Shown here in pieces: positions 8,370 to 16,288 of a stretch of DNA of 64,000 nt. Source of the stretch: Pseudomonadota bacterium (lineage in GTDB: Bacteria; Pseudomonadota; Gammaproteobacteria; Burkholderiales; Burkholderiaceae_C); assembly GCA_030538085.1 (NCBI GenBank), contig JAUNUR010000004.1:1-64000 (forward strand). Direction: 5' to 3'. The notes beneath the pieces were generated by a model, which searched no databases, had not been told where the DNA came from, and saw only the letters and a program-made list of their open reading frames with translations. The translations under genes and the position numbers were made by a program. Numbering within the stretch: position 1 is the first letter of the stretch; each line of letters starts with the position of its first letter.

Positions 8370-9620
8370 ATGAGTCAAGTCACCACCATCAGGGCCGTCA
8401 ATGTCCGTTTTCTCATGGGGCTGGCGCTTGCCGGTGCCATGGCCTGGTCTGGCGCCGCCCAGGCCCAGGCGCCTGCTCCGTCGGGCGCGCAGCAAACCAT
8501 TCGCATCGGCGTGGTCGCGCCGCTGACCGGCGGCTCCGCCGATTTCGGCGTGCCCATGCTCAACGGCATTCAGATGGCTATTGATGAAGTCAACAGCGTG
8601 GGCGGCTACGTGGGCAGGCGTTTCGAGCTGGTCGTGAAGGACGACAAGGGTTCGGTCGACGAGGCCGTGGCCGTGACCAAGGAGTTGCTGGAAAAAGACA
8701 AGGTGGTCGCGGCGCTGGGTTTTTGCAACACCGGCAACGCGATGAAGGCCATCGAACTGTTCCAGGCCGCCAAGGTGCCCCTGATCGTGCCGTGCGCCAC
8801 CGGCCCCGGCATCACCGCCCAGTACCCGCCAGCGGAAAGCTACATTTTTCGCACGTCGATGAACGACGCCATTCAACTGCCTTTTCTCGTCAAGGACCTG
8901 ATCAAGCGCGGTCTGACCAAGGTCGCCATCTTCGCGGACGACACCGGCTTTGGCGAGGCGGGCTACCAGGAGGCCAGGAAGGTGCTGGCCGCCAACAAGC
9001 TGCAGCCCGTCAGCGTTGCGCGCTTTCCGCTAGGCACGAAGGACATGAAGGCGCAACTGACCCAGGCCCGCGCGGCTGGCGCCAACACGGTGATGACGTT
9101 CACCGTGGGGCCGGAAAACGCGGCGGTCGCCATCGGCAAGAAAGAGCTGGGGTGGGAGGCGCCGCAAGTGGGCGGCTGGGCGCTGTCATTCCCGTTCTTC
9201 ATCAACACCGCCAAGGACGCCGCCGAGGGCGCGCTGATGACGCAAACCTTCATCGCCGCGCCCGGCCTGCCGCGCCGCGAGCGGTTTTTGAACGATTACC
9301 GCAAGAAGTTCAAGAGCGATCGCATTCCCGTGCCCATGGCGGCGGCGCAGGGGTATGACAGCGTGTACCTGCTGGTGTACGCCACGTTCGCCACCAAGGA
9401 CGCCCAGATCTCCGGCCCTGCATTGAAGACCAGTCTTGAAAGCGGCAAGGCCCGCGTGCACTACGGCGTGGTAGCCACCTACGAGCGCCCTTTCAGCCCC
9501 GAAAGCAAGGACGCGGTAACGGAAAACATGCTGATCATCGGCACCGTCAAGAACGGCGTCGTGCAGTTCGCCTACCCGGCGGATGCCCTGCGCTCGCTGT
9601 CCATGCAGCGCAAGCTTTGA
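8370..9620 (+). CDS. Branched-chain amino acid-type ABC transporter substrate-binding protein
   Basis: A 416-residue periplasmic binding protein of the Leu/Ile/Val (Peripla_BP_6) type. A signal peptide with a long hydrophobic core ends near AAQAQA (residues about 25-33). The mature start IRIGVVAPLTGGSADFGVPMLNGIQMAIDEVN is the diagnostic opening strand-helix of the family. AAAGGAG precedes the ATG by a good spacing. Members of this family bind amino acids, amides, urea or aromatic acids. No permease or ATPase genes are next to it, so it is an orphan receptor that must share a transporter or act as a sensor. It is divergent from the LysR gene and may be co-regulated. Confidence 0.9.
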   Translation: MSQVTTIRAVNVRFLMGLALAGAMAWSGAAQAQAPAPSGAQQTIRIGVVAPLTGGSADFGVPMLNGIQMAIDEVNSVGGYVGRRFELVVKDDKGSVDEAVAVTKELLEKDKVVAALGFCNTGNAMKAIELFQAAKVPLIVPCATGPGITAQYPPAESYIFRTSMNDAIQLPFLVKDLIKRGLTKVAIFADDTGFGEAGYQEARKVLAANKLQPVSVARFPLGTKDMKAQLTQARAAGANTVMTFTVGPENAAVAIGKKELGWEAPQVGGWALSFPFFINTAKDAAEGALMTQTFIAAPGLPRRERFLNDYRKKFKSDRIPVPMAAAQGYDSVYLLVYATFATKDAQISGPALKTSLESGKARVHYGVVATYERPFSPESKDAVTENMLIIGTVKNGVVQFAYPADALRSLSMQRKL

Positions 9621-9622
9621 AC

Positions 9623-9839
9623 TTATTGAGGTTTTCAAAAATCACGACAACGCGGGCTATCAGAAAAATCCCCTCACATCCCCTCGTCATTGCGGCGAAG
9701 GCCGCAATCCATGGAGCGTCACCTTGACACGGTGTTGACCCACGGACACCGTGTGGATTGCGGCCTTCGCCGCAATGACGGGATGAGGTGAAGGCATTAC
9801 ATAGGCTTGTCCTGAATTGCGAAACTCTCCATAGATTGA
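9623..9839 (+). repeat. R1 intergenic repeat, full copy
   Basis: About 217 bp, closely matching 37428-37639. The core is a long inverted repeat: CATTGCGGCGAAGGCCGCAA (about 9688-9707) against GATTGCGGCCTTCGCCGCAA about 50 bases later, with a smaller inner dyad ACACGGTGTT / GGACACCGTGT. Ends carry imperfect inverted TTATTGA / CCATAG motifs. It directly follows the stop of the binding-protein gene and could form a strong mRNA hairpin there. Confidence 0.8.
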
Positions 9840-9870
9840 ATCGGGAAACAGCAGTTGCCCGTACAGGCGC

Positions 9871-9999
9871 GATGACGAAATGACCTCGCTGCGCTTCACC
9901 GCCTGCCCCGCCATGACGCCCACGGAGTGCCGGGCGTTTCGGGCATGACCATCGTTATTTCGTCATGACGCCGCGCAGCGGCGAGGTCATTCCGTCATC
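9871..9999 (+). repeat. R5 palindromic intergenic repeat
   Basis: Bounded by GATGACGAAATGACC and the inverted GGTCATTCCGTCATC, with an inner ATTTCGTCATGACG next to CGCGCAGCGGCG. A related element lies inverted at 45752-45885. With R1 and a CGGCAA tract it fills the 458-bp gap between the binding protein and the ureidoglycolate-lyase-like gene; no gene is seen in this gap. Confidence 0.7.
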
Positions 10000-10036
10000 C
10001 ATCAAGCCGCCGTTTTGAACGCGAAACGGCATGATT

Positions 10037-10063
10037 CGGCAACGGCAACGGCAACGGCAACGG
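10037..10063. repeat. CGGCAA hexanucleotide tandem repeat
   Basis: Four perfect tandem units of CGGCAA plus a final CGG. It lies 15 bp beyond the stop codon of the leftward ureidoglycolate-lyase-like gene. Such a tract can vary in copy number by slippage, but here it is outside any coding region. Confidence 0.7.
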
Positions 10064-10078
10064 AGACAGGCAGCCGGG

Positions 10079-10615
10079 TCAGGGTGATGCGGCGCGCCAG
10101 GCGTGCGGCGCGATCGTGACGATGGTGCTTTCTTGCGCCGGCGCGCCATGCGCCAGATGCCGCGCCAGGTCGATGGTGGTGGAGCGCCGCGTCAGCATGG
10201 CGCAAAGCACCTCGCCATTCAGCACGCGCATGGCATGCCAGCAGCCGGGCCGCATGCACACGCCTTGCCCCGGCGTGACGCGAAACGCCGCCAGACTGCC
10301 CAGGTCAGGCTGGCCGTCGGGCTGACCGAGGGCCACGAACTGCAGCAGCTCGCCGGTCAGCGGTATCAGTGCCTGCTGCGTCAACCGGTGCTTTTCCAGC
10401 GTGGCGACGGGGCTTTGGCCGTCACGGTAACTGACCCACAGCACTACTGGCTGACCGCCCTCTCCGCAGTCGAAAGCGTGGGCATGCCAGAAATCCGACG
10501 CGGGGTGGCCGAAGGCCGCCGCCGGGTCGCTTCCGGGAAACGGCAAGCCCAGCACCCAGCCGTAGGGCGCGAAGGCTTCGCGCTCCAGCGTTCGAGGTGT
10601 CAGTACGCCTGCCAT
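10079..10615 (-). CDS. Ureidoglycolate lyase (AllA) family protein
   Basis: 178 residues, cupin-like. The start MAGVLTPRTLEREAFAPYGWVLG is the typical opening of the ureidoglycolate lyase/hydrolase family (ureidoglycolate to glyoxylate plus urea), and the core holds VALGQPDGQPDLGSLAAFRVTPGQGVCMRPGCWHAMRVL, where the GxW/H segment supplies the cupin metal-site residues. Other allantoin genes are absent from the window. It is downstream of metX-metW on the same strand, eight bases from metW's stop, and so probably cotranscribed. In that setting it may have another substrate, so a specific symbol is not given. Confidence 0.75.
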   Translation of the reverse strand: MAGVLTPRTLEREAFAPYGWVLGLPFPGSDPAAAFGHPASDFWHAHAFDCGEGGQPVVLWVSYRDGQSPVATLEKHRLTQQALIPLTGELLQFVALGQPDGQPDLGSLAAFRVTPGQGVCMRPGCWHAMRVLNGEVLCAMLTRRSTTIDLARHLAHGAPAQESTIVTIAPHAWRAASP

Positions 10616-10623
10616 CGCGCGCC

Positions 10624-11208
10624 TCACGCCCGCTGCAGTTTGAACACCGCCGTGCTGGCCCGCGCGTTGGGCAGCCAACGCACGGTCTGGCCGTCTTCCA
10701 GGCCGAAGGCGTCGAGAATTTTCAGTCCGTTGTTCTTGGCGAGTATCTCGAAGTCCCTGAAGGTTCCTACCCGGATGTTGGGTGTGTCGTACCACTGGTA
10801 GGGCAGGCGCCGCGTGACCGGCATGCGGCCGAGCGCGATGCTCAGGCGGTTGGGCCAGTGCGCGAAGTTGGGAAACGCCACGATGCCGATGCGGCCCACG
10901 CGCGCCGTCTCGCGCAGCATGACCTCGGCGTTGCGCAGGTGCTGTAGGGTGTCGATCTGCAGCACCACGTCGAAGCTCTGGTCCTGGAACGCCTTCAGCC
11001 CTTCGTGCAGATTGAGCTGCAGCACGTTGACACCGCGCCGCACGCAGGCCAGCACGTTGGCATCGTCGATCTCGATGCCGTAGCCGGTGCAGCGGCGCTG
11101 GCGCACCAGCGTCTCCAGCAGAGCGCCGTCGCCGCAGCCCAGGTCGAGCACGTGCGAGCCTTCGGGCACGAGGCTGGCAATGGTGTGCTGGATCAGGACG
11201 TCGCTCAT
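10624..11208 (-). CDS. metW: Methionine biosynthesis protein MetW
   Basis: 194 residues with a class I methyltransferase fold; the SAM-binding motif I is [16 protein letters not shown] near the N-terminus, followed by GYGIEIDD. The central [20 protein letters not shown] and [13 protein letters not shown] segments are characteristic of MetW. It acts with MetX in acylation of homoserine in proteobacteria lacking MetA. The ATG overlaps the metX stop (ATGA), which fixes the start at 11208 and implies translational coupling. It would be controlled by the same riboswitch leader as metX. Confidence 0.95.
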   Translation of the reverse strand: MSDVLIQHTIASLVPEGSHVLDLGCGDGALLETLVRQRRCTGYGIEIDDANVLACVRRGVNVLQLNLHEGLKAFQDQSFDVVLQIDTLQHLRNAEVMLRETARVGRIGIVAFPNFAHWPNRLSIALGRMPVTRRLPYQWYDTPNIRVGTFRDFEILAKNNGLKILDAFGLEDGQTVRWLPNARASTAVFKLQRA

Positions 11209-12347
11209 CGCGTTTCTCCTGAAAAACTCTCGAAATAGGAGCACACGACACCCATGTAACGTTCGTCTTCGAGCAAAAAGGCATCGTGGCCATGCGGCGC
11301 GTCGATCTCGGCGTAGCTGACGTCGCGGCGGTTTTCCAGCAGCGCCTTGACGATCTCGCGCGAGCGCGCGGGCGAAAAGCGCCAGTCGGTGGAAAAGCTC
11401 ACCAACAGGAACTTGGCCCGCGTGCGGGCCAGCGCCTGCGTCAGGTCGCCGCCAAAGGCGCGCGCGGGGTCGAAATAGTCGAGCGCGCGAGTGATCAGCA
11501 GATAGGTATTGGCGTCGAAGTACTGGCTGAACTTGTCGCCCTGGTAGCGCAGGTAGCTCTCGATCTGGAACTCGATGTCCTGCGTGCTGAACTTGTAGCC
11601 GCTGCCGTTGTCGGCCACGGCCTCGCGCAGCTCGCGGCCGAATTTGGCGTTCATCACATCGTCGCTGAGGTAGGTGATGTGGCCGATCATGCGCGCGATG
11701 CGCAGGCCGCGCGCGGGCACCACGCCGTGCTGGTAGAAGTGGCCGCCGTGGAAGTCGGGGTCGGTGACGATGGCGCGGCGCGCGACTTCGTTGAAGGCGA
11801 TGTTCTCGGCCGACAGGTTGGGCGCGCTGGCCACCACCACGGCGTGGCGCACGCGCTCGGGGTATTGCAGCGTCCAGGAGAGCGCCTGCATGCCGCCCAG
11901 GCTGCCGCCCATGACGGCGGCGAGTTGCTCGATGCCCAGCGCATCAAGCAAGCGGGCCTGCGCATTGACCCAGTCTTCCACGGTGACGACCGGGAAGTCG
12001 GCGCCGTACACGCGGCCCGTGTCCGGGTTGACGTGCATCGGCCCGGTGGAGCCGAAGCAACTACCCAGGTTGTTGACGCCGATGACGAAGAAGCGGTTGG
12101 TGTCCACCGGCTTGCCCGGCCCGACCATGTTGTCCCACCAGCCTTCGCTGCGCGCCTGGCCCTCGTACACGCCGGCCACGTGGTGCGAGGCGTTGAGCGC
12201 GTGGCAGATCAGCACGGCGTTGCTGCGCTCGGCGTTGAGCTGGCCGTAGGTTTCATAGGTGAGGTCGTAGCCGCGGATCAACGCGCCGCTTTGCAAGGGC
12301 AGCGGCGCGTCGAACGTCATCGATTGCGGTGTGGCGATGAAAGTCAT
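11205..12347 (-). CDS. metX: Homoserine O-acyltransferase MetX
   Basis: 380 residues of alpha/beta-hydrolase fold that transfers an acetyl (or succinyl) group to homoserine, the first committed step of methionine synthesis. The nucleophile is Ser149 in GGSLGGMQ; the acid and base are in FSTDWRFSP and the C-terminal DAPHGHDAF. The conserved [12 protein letters not shown] and GSCFGSTGP segments are present. The start at 12347 lies only about 11 bases after a terminator hairpin and has no clear Shine-Dalgarno sequence, so initiation may depend on leader structure. The acyl donor cannot be decided by reading alone. It overlaps metW by four bases. Confidence 0.95.
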   Translation of the reverse strand: MTFIATPQSMTFDAPLPLQSGALIRGYDLTYETYGQLNAERSNAVLICHALNASHHVAGVYEGQARSEGWWDNMVGPGKPVDTNRFFVIGVNNLGSCFGSTGPMHVNPDTGRVYGADFPVVTVEDWVNAQARLLDALGIEQLAAVMGGSLGGMQALSWTLQYPERVRHAVVVASAPNLSAENIAFNEVARRAIVTDPDFHGGHFYQHGVVPARGLRIARMIGHITYLSDDVMNAKFGRELREAVADNGSGYKFSTQDIEFQIESYLRYQGDKFSQYFDANTYLLITRALDYFDPARAFGGDLTQALARTRAKFLLVSFSTDWRFSPARSREIVKALLENRRDVSYAEIDAPHGHDAFLLEDERYMGVVCSYFESFSGETR

Positions 12348-12357
12348 GGCAGCAATG

Positions 12358-12394
12358 AAAAAACCCGGTTCGCCAAAGAGCGGGAACCGGGTTT
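12358..12394 (-). terminator. Intrinsic terminator in the metX leader
   Basis: On the transcribed strand an 11-bp perfect stem (AAACCCGGTTC / GAACCGGGTTT) with a 12-nt loop ends in a run of U. It lies between the SAM-II-like aptamer and the metX start codon, where it can act as an attenuator. Confidence 0.85.
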
Positions 12395-12405
12395 GCGGGT
12401 GCCGT

Positions 12406-12459
12406 CTTTAGCTGAATTTTTTTGGACAGCGCCCGCAAGCGGGTGACAAATCGGCGCTG
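12406..12459 (-). ncRNA. SAM-II-like riboswitch aptamer upstream of metX
   Basis: Read on the minus strand: a perfect 7-bp stem CAGCGCC / GGCGCTG (12459-12453 with 12433-12427) encloses a loop starting GATTTG and ending TTGCG. An A-rich joining segment and a 3' AGCTAAAG (12413-12406) follow, able to make the pseudoknot strand. This order (stem, GATTTG loop, TTGC, A-rich link, GCTAAA) is that of the SAM-II (SAM-alpha) class. Adjacency to metX fits. Confirmation needs a covariance-model search. Confidence 0.75.
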
Positions 12460-12476
12460 GATGAAGTGACCGGTCG

Positions 12477-12482
12477 AGTATA
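12477..12482 (-). promoter_or_regulatory. Possible -10 box for metX-metW
   Basis: TATACT on the minus strand, placing transcription start near 12470, about ten bases before the riboswitch stem. No good -35 element is visible at the usual distance. Confidence 0.35.
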
Positions 12483-12575
12483 TCTGCTGCATCCATGTCC
12501 GCACCAGTGGTGGGCACGGGAAGGCCGCTGGTTACATTGCAGAATATGGTTGCCGCTTGCTTTGTGGGGTTTGCC

Positions 12576-13235
12576 ATGTTCGCGCGTCTGTTCCTGTCAT
12601 GCATTGCCTTGGCGCTGGCCCTGCTGGGCGTACCGGCGTGGGCACAAGCGGCCAAGGGGCCGCATACCGGAAGCGAGCTGCGCGGTGCGCTGGGCGAAGC
12701 GCGCGCCGACTCCACACAGCTTGAGCTTGCCCTGAAGCTGGGCGGCAAGACGGCCTTGTTTTGCGCCAACTGCCACGGCGCCAATGGCAACAGCGTGACC
12801 CCCGACACCCCCAACCTGGCGGGGCAGAACCCGGCGTACCTGCTGGAGCAAATCGCCCAGTTCAGCAGCGGTCAGCGCAAGCATGAATTCATGCAAGGCC
12901 TGATGCGCGCGCTGAGCGTGAACGAGAAGGTGGGCGTGGCCGTGTATTACGAGCGCCAGAGCGTGCTCTCGCAAGGCCGCGTCAGCGCGGCGCAGGCCAG
13001 CCAGGGCAAGGCGTATTACGAGAAGGCCTGCGCCTCCTGCCATGGGGCGGATGGGCTGGGGTCGGAGCTGCTGTCACGCCTGGCGGGACAGCAGAAGTCG
13101 TACATGGTGACCACGCTCAAGCGCTACCGCGACGGCTCCGCCGCGCGGCTTGACCCCACCATGGCCGCCTTCAGCCGCCAGATGAGCAACGCCGATATCG
13201 ACGCCGTGGCGGATTACCTGTCCACCCTGCGCTGA
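12576..13235 (+). CDS. Diheme cytochrome c (c4-like)
   Basis: 219 residues from the ATG at 12576, chosen because it begins a clean signal peptide (MFARLFLSCIALALALLGVPAWAQA). Two haem-binding motifs, CANCHG and CASCHG, are about 90 residues apart, each in a small cytochrome c domain ending in DAVADYLSTL-like helices; candidate axial methionines follow. This architecture matches periplasmic cytochrome c4-type electron carriers that feed terminal oxidases. Longer starts (12495, 12546) would spoil the signal peptide. It is divergent from metX and has no functional partner next to it. Confidence 0.87.
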   Translation: MFARLFLSCIALALALLGVPAWAQAAKGPHTGSELRGALGEARADSTQLELALKLGGKTALFCANCHGANGNSVTPDTPNLAGQNPAYLLEQIAQFSSGQRKHEFMQGLMRALSVNEKVGVAVYYERQSVLSQGRVSAAQASQGKAYYEKACASCHGADGLGSELLSRLAGQQKSYMVTTLKRYRDGSAARLDPTMAAFSRQMSNADIDAVADYLSTLR

Positions 13236-13338
13236 GCGTCTGCTCGAACCGGGCACGTTCACCGCGCCGCGTGGTCGGACGGGGCTGAAGATGGAAAGCC
13301 CGCCGGCAGCGCTTGGCTTAGGGGAGCTCCGGCGGCCA

Positions 13339-13905
13339 TCAACCCCAGTCCAGCAAGGCCACGATGCCGAGGATGGCGAAGATGGCGGCCGAGATCAGGT
13401 GCACCACGCGAATCGGCACCTTCTTGACCAGCCTGTCGCCGAACCACACCACGGGCGCGTTGGCGATCATCATGCCCAGCGTGGTGCCGGCCACCACCGC
13501 CGCCCACTGCTGATACTGCGCCGCCAGCGCCACGGTGGCGATCTGCGTCTTGTCGCCCATCTCGGCCAGGAAGAAGGCCACCACCGTGGTGCCGAACACG
13601 CCCAGCTGGCTGACGCCGGAGGGCGTGTCGCCATCGTCCAGCTTGTCGGGAATCAGCATCCAGACCGCCATGGCGATGAACGAGGCGCCCAGCACCCAGC
13701 GCAGCGCATCGGGTCCCAGCATGGTGGTCACCCAGCTGCCGAGGGCGCCGGCCAGCGCGTGGTTGGCCAGCGTGGCGACGAAAATTCCCAACACTATCGG
13801 CCAGGGTTTGCGAAAGCGCGCGGCCAATACCAAAGACAACAACTGCGTCTTGTCGCCCATTTCAGCCAGCGCGACGATGCCAGTGGAGATCAGGAAGGCT
13901 TCCAT
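13339..13905 (-). CDS. UPF0016 (Gdt1/TMEM165-type) membrane protein, probable Mn2+ exporter
   Basis: 188 residues with six membrane spans in two homologous halves. Each half holds the signature E-M-G-D-K-T-Q (residues 15-21 and 115-121), the metal-binding motif of this cation transporter family. Bacterial members export manganese. In many proteobacteria such genes follow a yybP-ykoY Mn2+ riboswitch, but I could not find its conserved GGGGAGTAGC core in the 386-bp upstream gap. A direct coding start at 13905 fits the family N-terminus. Stands alone. Confidence 0.87.
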   Translation of the reverse strand: MEAFLISTGIVALAEMGDKTQLLSLVLAARFRKPWPIVLGIFVATLANHALAGALGSWVTTMLGPDALRWVLGASFIAMAVWMLIPDKLDDGDTPSGVSQLGVFGTTVVAFFLAEMGDKTQIATVALAAQYQQWAAVVAGTTLGMMIANAPVVWFGDRLVKKVPIRVVHLISAAIFAILGIVALLDWG

Positions 13906-14291
13906 GATGGCGTGGGCTCGGGATTTCGAAAAAAAGCCGCTTCGACGGGCACTTACAGCTGTATTCGCTATCGGAAATCCAGCTCAATCTGCTGACCTGC
14001 ACGGCTGGAGGAGGCAAAACGGCTCGCGATTGTAAGCAAATGAGCGGGCGTGAAACCATGCGCAAAGCCAGCATCCATGCGAATCCCGACTTAATTTGTC
14101 GGTCAATTTTTTTATGCTTGACTTTCATGGTTATGGACCATAATCGCGCGGGTACGCCAAGTAAGTTGGCGTGCATCATGTGGCTTTGCGGTGATCACAG
14201 TCAGTTGCCCTTCTTGGCCGAGCCAAGGTTCGTGGAAGGCGTTTTCCGGACTCCATCGCTTTTTTTTTGTGTATTTGAGGAGTCCCGTTAA
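13906..14291. promoter_or_regulatory. Divergent gap with candidate promoter and long leader of the RRM gene
   Basis: No gene is visible. On the plus strand TTGACT (14118-14123) and CATAAT (14139-14144) make a -35/-10 pair, though with a short 15-bp spacer. Transcription from there would give a leader of about 140 nt before the RRM protein, ending in a T-rich stretch and a GAGGAG ribosome site at about 14277. Long leaders of cold-inducible RNA-binding protein genes often fold as thermosensors; this is inference. Confidence 0.45.
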
Positions 14292-14813
14292 ATGGGCAAC
14301 AAACTATATGTCGGCAATCTTCCGTACAGCGTACGCGACGCCGACCTGGAGCAGGCGTTCGCGCAATTCGGCTCGGTAACCAGCGCGAAGGTGATGATGG
14401 AGCGCGACACTGGCCGCTCCAAGGGCTTCGGCTTCGTGGAAATGGGTTCCGACGCCGAGGCGCAGGACGCCATCAACGGCATGAATGGTCAGTCGCTGGG
14501 CGGCCGCAATGTCGTCGTCAACGAGGCTCGTCCCATGGAAGCCCGCCCGCCGCGTTCCGGTGGCTACGGCGGTGGCGGTGGTGGCGGCTATGGCGGCGGT
14601 CGTCGTGAAGGCGGCGGTGGCGGCTACGGCGGTGGCGGCGGCTATGGCGGCGGCCGTCGTGAAGGCGGCGGTGGCGGTGGCTACGGCGGCGGCAACGATG
14701 GCAACTTCCGCAGCCCCTACGGCGCTGGCCCACGCGGTGGCGGTCGCCGTGAAGGCGGCTACGGCGGTGGCCGCCGTGAAGGTGGCTACGACGGCGGCCG
14801 CGACGACGAGTAA
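14292..14813 (+). CDS. Glycine-rich RRM RNA-binding protein
   Basis: 173 residues. One RNA recognition motif fills residues 1-80, with RNP2 LYVGNL (5-10) and RNP1 KGFGFVEM (44-51), both aromatic RNA-stacking positions kept. The rest is a low-complexity tail of repeated GGYGGG and RREGG units ending in acidic RDDE. This is the layout of bacterial cold-shock RRM proteins and eukaryotic glycine-rich GRPs, which act as RNA chaperones. The Arg-Gly tail probably adds non-specific RNA binding or self-association. A good GAGGAG precedes the ATG, and a strong terminator follows, so it is monocistronic. Confidence 0.92.
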   Translation: MGNKLYVGNLPYSVRDADLEQAFAQFGSVTSAKVMMERDTGRSKGFGFVEMGSDAEAQDAINGMNGQSLGGRNVVVNEARPMEARPPRSGGYGGGGGGGYGGGRREGGGGGYGGGGGYGGGRREGGGGGGYGGGNDGNFRSPYGAGPRGGGRREGGYGGGRREGGYDGGRDDE

Positions 14814-14852
14814 ATCAGCCTGTCCGGACGACCCTGTCCGGCCTGATTCAAG

Positions 14853-14880
14853 AAAAAAGGCTCCTGACGGAGCCTTTTTT
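14853..14880 (+). terminator. Bidirectional intrinsic terminator
   Basis: AAAAAAGGCTCC, loop TGAC, GGAGCCTTTTTT: perfect 12-bp stem with T runs on both strands. It ends the RRM gene and also the convergent SDR-lptC-kdsC-kdsD operon. Confidence 0.92.
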
Positions 14881-14894
14881 CATGGCCGAGCGGT

Positions 14895-15686
14895 TCAGCG
14901 TTCGCCCTGGCGCGCCTTGCGCGGGCGTCCCGCCAGCAACTGGTCGAACCAGGCATTGGGCAACAGCCGCAGCGCCTTGGCCACCAGCCCCATCTGCCAT
15001 GGAATCACGCGGTAGCTGCGCCCGGCGGTGATGGTGGCGATGGCTTTTTCGGCAAACGCATCGACGGGCATCAGGAAAGGCATGGTGTAGCGGTTGTGGC
15101 GGGTCATCGGGGTGTCGATGAAACCCGGCGCGATGGTCACCACCCGCACGCCCGTGCCGCGCAACTCGCCACGCAGGCTTTCACAATAGCTCACCACCCC
15201 CGCCTTGCTGGCGCAATAGGCGCCATGACCAGGCAGGCCTCTGATGGCCGCCACGCTGGCGATGCCGACCAGCCGGCCACTGCCGCGTTGCCGCATGGGT
15301 TCGATGAAAGGGTGGAAAGTGGCGGCCAGCCCCACGTTGTTGAGGGCGAGGGTGCGCGCCATCACGTCGATGTCGCCACGCACGGCGGTGTCCATGCCAA
15401 TGCTGATGCCGGCCGCGGCGATCACCACGTCGGGCAGGCCCTGTTCTTCGAGGCAGGCCATGCCGGCGGCGATGGCGGCGCCGGCATCGGACACGTCGGC
15501 GCGGTACACGCGCCAGCGCTCGGCGGGCCAGCCTTGCGCGGTGGCCCAGGCGCTCATCTCGGCGTCCCGCCGGCCCACCAGCGCCACGCGCCAGCCAGTT
15601 GCCAGATAGCGTTGCGCCAGCGCCTGGCCGATGCCGCTGGAGGCGCCCGTGATGAAAGCCAGTGGCGCGTTCATCGGCCCGGTCAT
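14895..15686 (-). CDS. Short-chain dehydrogenase/reductase
   Basis: 263 residues, classical SDR. Cofactor loop TGASSGIG is at 13-20, the NAG-like segment is replaced by AAAGIS, and the catalytic set is Ser144, Tyr157 (YCASK) and Lys161, all present. R39-R40 after the second strand suggests NADP(H). The substrate is unknown. It overlaps lptC by four bases (ATGA), so it is the last gene of the kdsD-kdsC-lptC operon, in the place where lptA is usually found in this order. A second ATG at 15674 is possible. Confidence 0.88.
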   Translation of the reverse strand: MTGPMNAPLAFITGASSGIGQALAQRYLATGWRVALVGRRDAEMSAWATAQGWPAERWRVYRADVSDAGAAIAAGMACLEEQGLPDVVIAAAGISIGMDTAVRGDIDVMARTLALNNVGLAATFHPFIEPMRQRGSGRLVGIASVAAIRGLPGHGAYCASKAGVVSYCESLRGELRGTGVRVVTIAPGFIDTPMTRHNRYTMPFLMPVDAFAEKAIATITAGRSYRVIPWQMGLVAKALRLLPNAWFDQLLAGRPRKARQGER

Positions 15687-16288
15687 CGCCTTGGCTGCAG
15701 CACGCCGCGCACGCGGCCCGTGAGTTCGGCCACGCCGCCGCGGTCGTCATAGGAAAAAGTGTTGCCCGTGAACACGGCGGTGCCACGCCGAAGTTCCACG
15801 GGCTGGTCGGAGCGCACGCGATCTTCATCGACGAAGGCGTGCAGGTGCTCGCCCCGGAATTCCAGACGCGGGGAGCTGGCGGTGATGGCTTCGCGCACCA
15901 CGCGGGCATCGCCGAAAAGCTGCAACTCGGAGCCATCGTGGTTGGACCAGGCGCGCTGGGCAGTCGCTACCGTGGGATGCCCCTTGGCGTCATGCGAACG
16001 GATGCGGGGCTGCTGCACTTCCAGGGTGTCGGTGGCGGGGTAGTGAAGGCCCTCGGCGCCGATGATTTCCGACTTCAGCCGGCCACTGGGGTCGAAGCTG
16101 CGCACCGAGAACTCGCGCATGTGGTAATCGGGGTCCTTGGACGCCGCTTGGGCCGAATCGGGCGCGGCGAACTTGGGGGCGTTGCGCACCAGCCACCAGG
16201 AGCCAAGCGCGAACAGCATCATCAGCAGCGCGGGCAGCCACGCCGACAACTGGCTAACGCCTTGGCGCCACAAGCGGCCACGGCTCAT
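15683..16288 (-). CDS. lptC: LPS export ABC transporter periplasmic protein LptC
   Basis: 201 residues: a single N-terminal membrane anchor (about residues 15-37) and a periplasmic beta-jellyroll. Conserved features are YHMREFSVRSFDPSGRLKSEIIGAEGLHYP and GDARVVREA. LptC sits on the LptBFG complex and hands lipopolysaccharide to LptA. It overlaps kdsC by four bases and the SDR gene by four, so the set is one tightly coupled operon. lptA and lptB, normally next, are not in the window. Confidence 0.92.
   Translation of the reverse strand: MSRGRLWRQGVSQLSAWLPALLMMLFALGSWWLVRNAPKFAAPDSAQAASKDPDYHMREFSVRSFDPSGRLKSEIIGAEGLHYPATDTLEVQQPRIRSHDAKGHPTVATAQRAWSNHDGSELQLFGDARVVREAITASSPRLEFRGEHLHAFVDEDRVRSDQPVELRRGTAVFTGNTFSYDDRGGVAELTGRVRGVLQPRR

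Noticed and set aside
9623..9999. Repeats considered as a CRISPR array
   Set aside because: Palindromic repeats of different lengths without regular spacing or unique spacers, and no cas genes.
10616..11293. A long N-terminal extension of the ureidoglycolate-lyase-like gene across metW
   Set aside because: The extension is a frame-shifted reading of metW; the family N-terminus begins at the ATG at 10615.
13906..14040. Possible yybP-ykoY manganese riboswitch before the UPF0016 gene
   Set aside because: The conserved GGGGAGTAGC-type core and the paired loops could not be found on the minus strand; a covariance search could still overturn this.
14560..14800. Tandem GGYGGG/RREGG units as a DNA repeat or CRISPR-like array
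   Set aside because: They are the coding repeats of the glycine-rich tail of the RRM protein; unit lengths vary and no spacers exist.
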